Under the pieces are notes generated by a model, which ran no database searches, was not told the origin of the DNA, and was given only the letters and a program-made list of their open reading frames with translations. This document shows positions 34,965-46,265 of a stretch of DNA of 64,000 nucleotides, piece after piece (positions within the stretch are counted from its first letter, which is position 1; every line of letters starts with the position of its first letter). The position numbers were made by a program, and so were the translations under genes. Source of the DNA: Acanthosoma haemorrhoidale (taxonomy: Eukaryota; Arthropoda; Insecta; Hemiptera; Acanthosomatidae); assembly GCA_930367205.1 (NCBI GenBank), contig OV884009.1:91409189-91473188 (forward strand), written 5' to 3'.

Positions 34965-37879
34965 CAAAAAATGGAATGTACTTAGCCGAGGGGCACACAA
35001 TCATAAGGTACTTGCCCGAAATGTGTTGACAAGTGATTACTTTGGTTTTTCTTCACTTTTATTTTATCACAATTTTAATGTGCAGTGTTTAATTAATTAT
35101 ATGGTGATACCTTACCAAAATGGGTCTAAACTATGTTTTTGTTAAACTTACATCGTGGATTTTCGATTAATATAAGTTTTGTTGGTTCTGAAAGTTCTTT
35201 TACTTATTGCATTATCTTTTAAAAATAATATTATTAATTATTTATTTAGCATTTAAAACTTCATTATCTGATAAAAAAAACATAAAATTGTGATTTGAGA
35301 GAAAGTCACAATCACTATTACTCTTGTCTCACATTTCCTAGCAAGTTCTGCTGTGTTAATAGTAGTAATCTGAGTTACAAAATGAAAAATGAATGATACT
35401 TAAAAATCGTGTATGTTCATTATTTCTTATTCTACATTTACCTCCAAACATACATTTTGACTAAGTAAGTATAGAATGTTGACCAGTAATAGTGTTTACC
35501 GATTCATGTCGTATTACGATTGGGTGGTAAAACGTATTTTAAAGACCCTCCCACGACACCACTACAAAAACATTAAACGTATCCACTTTTAACTTGGTAT
35601 AGCCCAGGCTCAATAGATATTTTATGCTAGGATGTTTTCCTTTGACAAACAAAATACTAAAGGTGGTATGACGAGCGATTTTTACAGACGGTTTTTTTTA
35701 AATATTTCTTATCTCTTTCACCGTATCCTAGCTGCAGACAAATAGACTTCTAACTGTTGTGTCACAGGTTAGATTTTTGACTCTTCCTAAATAATTATGT
35801 CTGCTTTTTGTTGCGAAATGGTTTTAATTAAAACATTACATTAATGATTGAAAAACCAAAGGAGCCATGACGTAAGGTAGATCTGGCAGGATACATTTTG
35901 TTTTGTCTATAAATGGTGACTAAACAGTCAGCGACGTTGGGTAACCTGAGAACTACTTGAAATGCCATTAGAAAATCGGCTTGCGCACTTGCTAAAAGTG
36001 ATTGTTGTAGATAATATTACCTGATAATGGACTAATGCAGTCTGAGGTGTCACAACACAAAATGATGAATGAATAAAAAAAATGTATGCAGAAGAATATT
36101 TAGCACGCTTTTTTTTATAAGTTATTATCTACTTACACATCCTTAAATATATAAAATATTCATAACGATAATTGAATTATATTTCCTTTAAATTTAGTTC
36201 ATATTCCTCTTCCATTTTGATATTAAGTTGTATCTGTATTCTTAGATATTTTTATTTATATTCTCTTTCAATTGCTGTAAATATTTTTGTAAATAGATGC
36301 ATGTATATGGAACTTATTTTCTTACTGCTTAAAGGAATAGCCCTTTCTTGCTGAGTATAGCATGGAGCTCATTTCATCATTGGGATTTTAATCATTTGTG
36401 TTACCATCGTTATTCTACAGTAAAGCTCAATATAGCCAGATGCTTAATACAAACTTGCAGAAAGGAATCCTTCCCGTTCCTTAAGCTTAAAATCTTTTGT
36501 TAAATATTTTAAAACTTTCATTTGTTCAAAAAGGACTTGCTATATAATTTTTAAAAAAATCTTGTTTTTTTTAATATTTTTTCTAAATCCTTTAATTTGT
36601 GTATTTGATTTGTGTGAGCTCTTTTCAAACGTGTCAGTATCGAACAGAATCTTTACTATACCGCTGATATAAGTGTTAGTAATTGTAATGAATAACCTTA
36701 AGGGAGTTGCTGAAATCAAAGAATAGACGAGGCATTAAATTATAACTCAATAGACATATTGCATAAAGGTCATCAAAAACGAATTATCAGGCGTATCAAA
36801 GCCGTTATTAGAGGCTTTGGCGTCGGTATTTGCATAAGTGGATTATGGCAGCAAATCCCAGACCGGATATCTGCCTGTGTAGATACCATGTCCCTACTAT
36901 ACCAATAATCCTTACAAGCGATGTCTTTAACCAAACACCAAATAGTATTATTGTACCTCAGATTGAAATGAAACGTAAAAAAACATTTTATTCTGGGACA
37001 TTGCCCCCTAAGAATAACAACAAAGGATACATGAAATTAAATAAATATGATAAACCATGAATAATACTGTGTGAAAATGTATGAGACGGTATGCTATGGC
37101 TTTGAAAAAATGAATAGTGTTTGCGCTAGGGCTCTTAAAAATTAAGAAGTCCCCAAACGCCAGAAAATTGCGCCGGTTACGTCTTGAGAAGCTAGAGGTT
37201 TAATTGTGTCGGCTAGCACACAAACTTGCCAACAATAAGGCTTATACAATAAACAAAGTCAAAAATATAAAAGAAATAACAATTCATTTTACTATAAAAC
37301 AAAACAAAAAAAAATTACTGATCAGCAACTTAACCAGTAATAAATAATTGTTAGTATAATTAACGTATAAAAATTACGAAAAAGTTTATAGTCACGATAC
37401 GCTGGATGTTCGGATAGCAGCCGCAGGACGGTGATCTTCGGATAGCAACGGCAGGGCGGCGATGTGCATGGAGAGATAAACAGGCAGAAAGGCCGAGAAG
37501 TTCAGTGGTAGAAACAGCGACTTCGTGTTCGCAGGGGAACCGTCCGGTATGGAGTTATCTTCATCACTGGCTAAAAACAGGCTCAGGCCTAAAGCCTTGT
37601 CCTCTAATACGCAAAGACGTGTTTATTTACTTCCTCGAGCTGTATAATCCTTCGAACTATTTCCTCTGTTGATGTATTCAATATTATATTAAATGATTCA
37701 GTCTGTTGATGTATACAATATTTACATACTAATTGTCTCCAGCCGAAACAATCAGAAAAGGAAAGAAAATAAATTTATAATTTAAAAATAATTACGATCA
37801 TAAAAAGAAAATCCTCTCAAACAAAAACATTAAGGTTAATAAAAACTTATTTACTGCCTAAGGGCCCGAACAAATAGAG
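34965..37879. other. Long AT-rich region, no gene seen
   Basis: About 2.9 kb without a supportable gene. At about 37403-37458 a 28-base unit (TTCGGATAGCA.C.GCAGG core) occurs twice in tandem in a GC-richer patch. A 76-codon frame at 36830-37060 has no recognised motif. Confidence 0.45.
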
Positions 37880-38700
37880 ATAAAAAAAATAATAAACAAC
37901 ACATAGAAATTATCACAAGGGGAAGGGGAGAGAATGGAAGGTTGCTGGTATGGATGAAAAAAAAATAAATGGAATAATAACAATCAATCATGAATTGTTA
38001 GATTGGAGAGAGATAAAAAAAATGGTAAAGTCTTAATTTAAAGATTGGGGGAGTCGATGAACAACGAATATCGGTGGGAATAGAGTTCTAAAGGTTTGTT
38101 GCACGGATTAGAAAAAAACCGGAAGCGGGGCTATGTAGTCATGATTGAGGAAGATCCAAGGAAGTATTGTCGACGGGTAGAAGGACGCTGCGAACCATCT
38201 CGGAGTAGTGCCGCGAAATGTGACGGTCTCTGCGGATACCAAGTATAAATCTAAGGAATCAATTCATCAGCGACTCTGAGCGTGTTTCAACATCTCCAGA
38301 GAGACCACTATTTACCGCTCAACCGTAGTCAACATGAGGGATTACGAGAGAGAGAAATCTAGGAGTTGACCCGTATGCAATGGGAGTTGTCAGGGCCGAT
38401 TGAGCAGTTTAAGGCTAGAAATGGATCAGCAGATTATTTGGGACATGTCGTCTTTATGGAATAGAGTTCCGTCAATGACTAAAACTAGATTTTTGACTGA
38501 AGTAGAGAATTAGATGTGTCAAGCATCGATGGTAAAGCTGGAGAATGTTTTATTGCAGTCATTACGGTTTTTGAGGACGGGGCATGGACCAATGACGATG
38601 GAAGTGGAATGTATAGAGGTTGTTGATACACACAAACATATATATATATATACAGGAAACCACATTGGTGAAATAGATCGACCATTAGCTACACCGGGAG
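37880..38700 (-). pseudogene. LINE-C (CR1-like) reverse transcriptase C-terminus remnant
   Basis: Reading the minus strand from about 38560 to 37990, the pieces follow the C-terminal half of CR1-like RT proteins. 'SVKNLVLVIDGTLFHKDDMS' stands for the 'VKNLGxxLDxxLxxxxHI' strand. 'ISSLKLLNRP' and a long-helix segment follow. Then 'FLRFILGIRRDRHISRHYSE' corresponds to 'xVRFIxGIRRxDHIS', and 'LXNSIPTDIR' to 'LWNSLPxxIR'. Several stops and frame changes occur, and a short TA run is inserted near 38640. The catalytic part of RT is absent. Confidence 0.7.
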
Positions 38701-39732
38701 ACAATGAAAAAGGTTTGGAAACGTCAAAATATTTAATTTGTTACTCACAAAATATAATAGATAAAAAACATTACTTTTTAGCAAGTAATTGGTCAATAAA
38801 TGACCTATCATTATTTTTCCTAAGGGTGAGTTTAATTTTAGCCTCTTTGGGGGCATTAGTATAACTCAATTAGCTTTAAAGCAAATCACCATCCCTTCCC
38901 ATGACAAAGGGGTTAAAAAAATACGAATACATATATAATACATACTATATGATAGATGGCATTGACTTATTAACTATGAAATGTCTAATTAAATTAACAA
39001 TACATGCATAATAATGACTTAAAGTGATTATATACCACTTAAGTTCCAACATACAGTATTGGTATAGTGTAAAATATTTATTATTGTATTACTAATTATT
39101 TTAATAATGACCAATCAGCATTTCCCATAGGGTTGGTTTTGATTTTAGGTCCATTTATCAAATGAAATTAATAAAAAGAAACCATAATAATAAATAGCCT
39201 GTAGATATAGATTTTTCATTATTTTATCTATGATTGATTTTATTTATTACTAAAACTATGTACGGAAATCTTTTTTGTAAGTGTTATTTTATTCTTAGTT
39301 TTATTTTTATTTTTAAGAACGCTGTTATTTACTTTATTTTAGTATTTCTACTTACAAAATATTACCAAGGGCGAAAGAACTACATTCATTCCTATACGAT
39401 TTGAGAATTACCATGAGCTGTTATTTTTGTCTGTTGTTTGAATAAACTAACTAACTAAGAAAATAATCAAACTATTGAAACTGAAAAAGTGCATTTTTCA
39501 TATTCTATAGCTTGATACTAGTCGCAAATTGTTGAGTGTCTAAGTATTAAAAAATGTTCAAGAGTAGTAAAAACTTTGCAGTTTTCCCATGCATTGATTT
39601 CATGTCCACTGTAAACGTGTTTTTTTATCGTGAAAACTAGGCATTTTCATATAGTTTGACAAAGAAGGGGCTATCGTCCCTTATACGATCAAGGTCCTAA
39701 CCATTATTCACATGTATACATAAACATTATTA
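38701..39732. other. AT-rich spacer, no gene seen
   Basis: No supportable gene or repeat. Confidence 0.5.
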
Positions 39733-40345
39733 TGATAAAATTACTATCTACCTAATGGGACAATAAGTAATTGTGTTAAATTTTCTCATTCATGCCATAT
39801 TTACGATTTTTATTCACACAGTATTTACAAACAGCCCAGAGGCCACCTAAATCCACATGGTTGTCACCTCCCTCGTATGCGAGAGAGGAAGCGGGGTCTT
39901 GGGAAGTCCCCCACGCTCCGCCGTCAGCTGCGTCACTGGATACGAGCCAGTGGAGGCTGACCAAGAGCGCGAGAGCCACATACGCTGAGGACATGATTGG
40001 AGAAACTAGCCATTGCCAGTACTACCACTGTTACGCATTTATAGCAGGTAATGAGGCCACTGCCGTTTCAGTCTCTGAGGAGGATTATAGGGATGAGTGG
40101 TGCGGTGCAATGACTGTGCTACGAGATTGGCGTGGTTGGACAGGTTACTATGGAATTTCATGAATTTGGAAGGGATGAGTTTAAGGATTTAGGATATATT
40201 AAGATCGTTATGAAGGGTTTTGTTGCTGACGTAATAAAGGGCATTTACTATTGTTCATAGGACTGTTGATTAAAAGGATTGGATACGCTTGATGTTCGAC
40301 ATTTTTGCTGTCTCCTATAGCTCTATTCCGTATATCCAGATTGAG
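39733..40345 (-). mobile_element. LINE-A 3' part with RT C-terminus
   Basis: Minus-strand copy extending from the 3' stem-loop region (about 39745) through the whole 3' tail into ORF2. The reverse complement of the hallmark (GGAATAGAGCTATAGGAGACAGC) lies at 40312-40334. It is truncated on its 5' side inside the hallmark. The TAA at the ORF2 end and several frame breaks match the other dead copies. Confidence 0.85.
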
Positions 40346-40952
40346 TTTTTATTCACTCAGGCTCATTCCCTCTACTTATGTTAGGTTTCATATTTCGTTG
40401 GCTTGTTTGCCTATCTCTGAGTTTCTATGTATATGTTTTGGTATGTATGATCTAGGCTCTACTGTCGTAAATGTACCTATGCACCCAAGGGCATCATATT
40501 GCCGGCTGATCATTACTTAGCCACCAGTAATGCTTTCAGCCCTGAATAAAAATTGGTAATAGATTTCATAGAAAGCTTTAATTCAAAAGGAAATATATCT
40601 GGGGCTGATGGTTTAGCCCACTTTCGTTAGCCAAAGGTAATTCGTCTCTGATAGATAAAAAAATGTTAGTTATCCACAATTAGGAATCAAAACCTTCAAA
40701 AGTACCTATTAAGTTTTATTTATTTGAATAATTATGATTGACAAATAACATTTTTACTAAACATTAGAGGAATATAATAAATTACAATAATGAACAATAA
40801 TATCGCAAATACCTAATAGCTTAACACAATTCTTACCTTCCGCCGAGAATACGTCTTAAAATTGCCTCAACGAAAAAGTTGTAAACAAACTTATGATCAG
40901 ACTGAAAGAAATTAATGAACATATGACCTTAACTATTGAATATGCTTGGCTC
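40346..40952. other. Spacer, no gene seen
   Basis: No supportable feature. Confidence 0.4.
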
Positions 40953-41501
40953 TTATTCCGTAGAGCTGAACCAGTCTAGCTGCAGATCAGGCGCTAATGC
41001 AGAGTCGTCTTCGCTGTGAATTGTTTTATTCTTTGGCATATTTCCATCAACAGTCTGGAGAGAATTCGAACTGTTCAACGAATAGGGTTCGGGATTGGCA
41101 GTAGCTGGAGAAAGAGAAGGGGGAATACAGTTTCCGACGATCATCTCATGTTTAGCTCACACCTTGAAAGACCAGTCTTCCTCTAAGCTTTCGCCACTTG
41201 GTTGATATATTATCCTAGAGCTGTACCAGATAGAGAAGGTATGAACCGATGGTGCTGGTACCCAGTAAACTATTTCAGTCCTTAAGGAATACACATCACC
41301 TTAAGCGAACGGCGGTTAAACCTCCATTTCTTGAATGAGATCTGCATTTTGTGGAGCATTGATGCCACAAGTGTTAACCGTGTCAAATATCTCCACCAGT
41401 GATACTGCCGGTCGTTTCTGAGCTGTGCTGTTGTTGAGCATTGAGTTTACCCAAGGCCTATGTTGCCTTGGATAAGTTGTCCACAGCCCCGTCCATGACA
41501 A
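40953..41501 (-). pseudogene. Unidentified GC-richer coding-like patch
   Basis: Three minus-strand frames follow closely: 41501-41316 (61 codons), a frame without start at about 41290-41155 (containing VYWVPAPSVHTFSIWYSSRI) and 41144-40953 (63 codons, Ser/Pro/Asn-rich, acidic near the end). Base composition is clearly richer in G+C than the surroundings. The middle frame ends at AAG|GTGTGAG, a passable splice-donor match. This could be exons of a host gene, a decayed gene or an unrecognised transposon. I do not recognise the family and claim no function. Confidence 0.3.
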
Positions 41502-42199
41502 CTTAACACCACTAACGTCAACACCATTCCAATTGAAAACATTTCAATGAAAAAAAAACACCACTTCTACTATACATTACAATTACGTGGTAGCTCCATT
41601 CATGACAATGTTGTATTTATGAAGGTTCTGTCATATTGGCAGTGACGAACTTACGTGTGATTTATCAAAAAAAAAACTTTTCAAGGAAGTGTGTGAAAAC
41701 AATTTTTATGCAATCAAAAATACCTTATGTAATTATAACTGTTAGAGGGCATTTAAGTATTATTATCATAATTATGATGTCAATATCGTCAATTTTTTAC
41801 CAAATTACAAAAAAAAAAATCATGTTTATCGGTTAGTTAACAGCACATGCCCGTGTTTTATAGGTTTTGATTTATTTGACATGCCATCCTTATATTTAAT
41901 GGGACTACGTTACTGCTTATCTCTAGCATAAATTAGGATTAAAAAATATAAGAGCAGGCAAACAAGTGAAAACATAGGGTTTATGGTTTTAAAACTACAA
42001 ATAAAACCCTTGAAACCTTAGGACGCTCCAAATTATATTTTCACATTTTACATCCATCATTTCGTTTGTATATATTAGCGAGTCCTTGTTCAAATTAGGG
42101 GCATAAAATTTTACATTTCTAAAATTAAAATTGGAAAGAAGGAAGAAAAATATAGCTATATCCATGAAACATATTCATTGAGCATCATCAATTATTTAA
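41502..42199. other. AT-rich spacer, no gene seen
   Basis: No supportable feature. Confidence 0.45.
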
Positions 42200-43040
42200 T
42201 TAGGATAGGTCGGAGGAATTTGGTCTGCACCTTTCCCATACTTTCACACCTCACCTTTCCCATCAAAACCATACTCACAGTACAACTGTTGAAGATTTCT
42301 TCACCTCACATATCCCTCTATAACTTCCACCAAAAGCCGCTAACCCTTCTGAGGTCAAATACCTTCTGAAAAACTTACCTAAAAAATCCCCTGGATATGA
42401 TCTCCTTACTCCTCAAATCCTCAAACAACTCCCTCCTAAAGCCACAATCTTCCTACCCTACATTTATAATTGCATCTGAACTACAGACATTCCCTTCCTC
42501 TGGAAACATTATATTATTGTCCTATTCGCCAAACCCGGTAAACCAACCAATGGCGCCTCATTTTACCGTCCAATTAGCCTACTCCCTAATCTCTCAAAAA
42601 TATTTTAAAAACTTTAACACACAGCTGATCTGGAACCCACATACGAGGCTAAAAATACAAGAACTAAACAGGCGCTTTAGACAACTGTACAGACTACTTC
42701 AAAGGACATCCCATCTCTAAATAGAAAACAAATTACTAATTTACAAAGTATTACTTAAGCCAATCTGGACATACGGAATAGAGCTACGGGAGAGACAGCA
42801 AATAACTTGAACATCAAGCGTATCCAATCCTTTCAATCAAAAGTCCTGAAAATAGTAAATACCCCTTATTACGTCATTAACAAAACCCTTTATAACGATA
42901 TTAATATACCTTACATTCTCAAACTCATCCCTTCTAAGTTCATGAAATTTCATAGTAACCTATCCAACCACCCTAATCCCCTAGCACAGTCATTGCACTA
43001 CACCTCTCATCCCTATAATCCTTCTCAGAAACTAAATCTG
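42200..43040 (+). mobile_element. LINE-A ORF2 copy: RT N-terminus joined to RT C-terminus
   Basis: The 5' half (about 42240-42610) encodes, over several frames, the start of a jockey RT: 'TVEDFFTSHIPLYNF', 'KNLPKKSPGYDLLTPQILKQ' (the family's 'LPNKKAPGxDLIxxxxLK' segment) and 'ASFYRPISLLPNLSKIF'. Near 42615 it jumps to 'LIWNPHTRLKIQELNRRFRQ' and then the WTYGIELW hallmark (here interrupted, about 42765-42800). It continues to the end of ORF2 and stops at about 43040, before the 3' tail. The deleted middle is the catalytic palm, so the copy is inactive. Confidence 0.8.
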
Positions 43041-45400
43041 GCAACAATAATTCTGGCAAAAAGGTGAATTTAATATTACAAATAAAAAAAAACTTATATT
43101 AATTATATAAATACTTGTCTATAAATTCGCTTCCTTTTCTTCTTTAATTCTCTTCATTCATCTTCAATCAAAATTAATACTTTTCAATCAAAGAAATTTC
43201 TCTTCTGTTCTTCTTTAAGTCCACAATCGTTAACTAAAAGAAGTTTTTAAGTTTTCTTACTCACTGGTTAAAGCTAATCTGTATCATGGGCTGATCCCAA
43301 AACTAGAGTGACCTAACGTACAACAACTTTTGAACAACAACAACCATCTTGTTTTTCCTAACCATCCTCTTTTGTTTTTATCCCCTTCTTGATACAGGGT
43401 TCGATTAAATTTTACAATATTCAATATCACAACAATATACATTAATTGTTATTAATTAACTGCTAATTAAAAATAATAAATATTTTTCATATACAGCAGG
43501 GTATTAAATTTGAGATCTTAAAGTAATGATTAATATGTCAATATAAGTGCAATACATATTCGTACTTTAGAAGATTTAATTACATACGTCATTAGATTTG
43601 TAATTGAAATCGTTTATGGAGCTGTAATAAAACCCTTATCATGTTATGACACTAGAGTTATATTTATTTAGGCTAAAAATAAGTTTTTTATGTCTGAAAA
43701 AAAATAAAAACAAGACTAGAATGAAAATTTTCAATAACAATTGTAAATTATAAACGGTTGATAGGGAAGCAATGATCAGCTTCCCTTTTAATATTTCATT
43801 ACATTGTGAAGTTGGATTTTGTGCCAGTGCGGTACAAAAAAAGCACATGTTACGAATAAAATGCTAAGTATTTTGTCATGATTAGTTAATTTCATTCATA
43901 AAACGATGTATGTCACTGAAAATTGCGTTATAACAAAAAACAAATCACGTAACTGAAACATTATAATAAAAAAAAAAAATTATGGAAGTCACCTTTAAAT
44001 ACAATAAATAGACAATTTTTACTATTTATCTTAAACACCGCATTTTCGGAATATGTTTGAATTAACTTTTCCGTTACCCTCATTTTGCTTTCCCCAGCCA
44101 TCAATAAGAACTATAACTTTGAAATGTTGTAGGATAATTGAAGAGTATTTTCAAGATCAGGAAACGTCGTGATTTGTGTAATCAACCATAACTTATTAAT
44201 CACCCTTTTTTACTAATTTGATAATTTTACCATTTCATAACATTTCTCTCCCTTAATTAAAAATTCATTAGAGAAAACATACAATCAACTAAATTTTTAA
44301 TATTTATTTTTAAATGTTGTCTAAGTAACAGGGAATGCAATGAATCTGTAATTAAAATGTAAAAAAAAATTGAAAAATTACTAAAACAAATAGGAAGATT
44401 GCTTCATGGATAATGAATACGACAACGACCTGAGGGACTGGTGCGAGGGGGGGGGGGCAAATTACACCCCTGTCCCTCAAGAGAAATGAATACCGACTTC
44501 ATAGAAAATTCATACAGTTTACAAAAAAAATAAAGGGAAAAAAATATGTCTGGTTGAAGGGGATTGGCCAGGAAGACGGGTGAGTGGGGGGGGGGGGGGT
44601 GACGTGACGCGTGAGCTGAAGCAGGTACATGAACAATCCTCACTAACATCTAAATCTGCTTTCAAAAACCACTATTTCGTACATTAAAAATAAAAAAATT
44701 TGTTTTTTTCAACATATAAATAAAAAAATCTGAATTAATGGAAGTGGTGGTGTTGGTCACTTTTGACTTTGCTTATATAAATTCTATGCTCATAAATATT
44801 TATAAATGAATATTTATTTATAAATTCGAAATGTTATCAGAGGAAGTATTTATGAATACTAAATTTAATCAGGATTCCCCCTGTAGTTTTGACCTTGTTA
44901 TTTATTACCGGTGTGTAAGAAGCCATTGTTTTTTTTGAAAAAGAGAAATGGATGCATCATATAAATTAATCTTTCTATACAATATATTTAGTGATGTGTT
45001 TGGCGTAATGTAGTATAGGTATACATACCAGTTGCCATTAATAAGGCGGAAGGTGCTGTATGTCTTCTCTTGATTTCCCCTTAAACGTTCTTCTAGTATC
45101 AATTTCAGTTTATGGACCAATAGTTATATTTATTTCTAATGGCCTCAAATCCTCTGCAGTTCCTTACTTTGTGTAATCCGAACTCCCTCTATCACGTCAG
45201 CCCCCATACCTTAACCTGCTTTTTTTTGTTTTCTTTTCTTTCTGATCTCCCTTTTTCCCATATAAATTTTTATATTTCTTCCTATGTCCTTTATCTTCTT
45301 GATATGTCTGTACCTATTTTTCATCTATTTTAAAATATTTAATTTTTTGTAGAATATCGTCGTTTCCACAGGTAACGATTTCTTCCAATGCTCATCCAGA
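43041..45400. other. AT-rich region, no gene seen
   Basis: Two G-runs lie close together (44447-44457 and 44586-44599) in an otherwise AT-rich stretch. No gene is supported. Confidence 0.45.
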
Positions 45401-45489
45401 TATTTTAAACACCTGTCACCCAATCCCTGCCTGCCCATTACCATAAAGTCCTTCTATATTTAACGAAAAACTTCGTCCATATTATATGT

Positions 45490-45800
45490 ACATGGCAGTC
45501 TAAAGATCTTTTCTTCCCACCAGACCATCTACATATCGAGTTCTGCAACGAACGTTCTGTCCTATATGCTGTAGTGTATCGTACACAACTGGTGCCTTTT
45601 GAACCAATTTTGGAGTACACTCTCTACAATTTGTTTCTCTATACTTTAAAACTATCATCTCCTAAAAACAATCTTCAATTGGATTCTCACGATAAGTATT
45701 ATTTTGAGGACCTGTTCTATTCACTCCATCTCTTCACTGTCCCTTTCACTCCCACCTGGTTGTTGTTCAACAACTGTCTAATACTTTTGTTTACTACATG
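45490..45800 (+). pseudogene. Possible LINE endonuclease-domain vestige
   Basis: The open plus frame covering 45574-45873 and its upstream extension read 'SVLYAVVYRTQLVPFEPILE' and later 'NNLQLDSHDKYYFEDLFYSL' and 'TVPFTPTW'. The arrangement resembles the middle of the apurinic-like endonuclease of LINEs, where 'xxAVVYRPP' leads to 'GDFNxxL' and then to a 'TH' strand. The catalytic 'GDFN' is not preserved. The match is by eye and weak. Confidence 0.35.
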
Positions 45801-46109
45801 TCACCTTGTAGTATTTTTTTTTTTTTTCTTTATTTGTTTAATATACTTAGTTATACAGACTTTTGCATGTTAATTTTTTTTTTTTTGTCTTAGCTCTTAT
45901 ATGTTGATCTATCTATGACTTTAGTTACATAATGTAGTTAAATTATGGTTTTCTTAATTTTATAAATACTATTATCTTTCCTAAGGAGTTTTACACTTTA
46001 TTTATTTGTTTATTACATAGACCTTTTTTTTTTTTTTTTTATTAGGATGTAATAGTTCTTTTTAATTGGGAAATGTGCATTTGTCATCCAAACATTAATG
46101 TTATTCATA

Positions 46110-46265
46110 AGGGACTTTCTCCCTGAATTAGTGTCCATCATTCTTCACTCAGTCCTCTACTCTCTGGAATTCTCTACCTCCTAACATCGACCATACTTCG
46201 ACCTTACGAATCTTCCAAACCCTCCTATTCTAACAACTCCTTATCATCAAGAAATACGCTTGCTG
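46110..46265 (+). pseudogene. Possible LINE RT C-terminal scrap
   Basis: One frame at about 46135-46235 gives 'LFTQSSTLWNSLPPNIDHTS', fitting the 'SFxxxxxxLWNSLPxxI' ending typical of CR1-like proteins. It lies downstream of the endonuclease-like vestige on the same strand, separated by T-rich runs, and may be the far end of the same decayed element. Confidence 0.4.
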
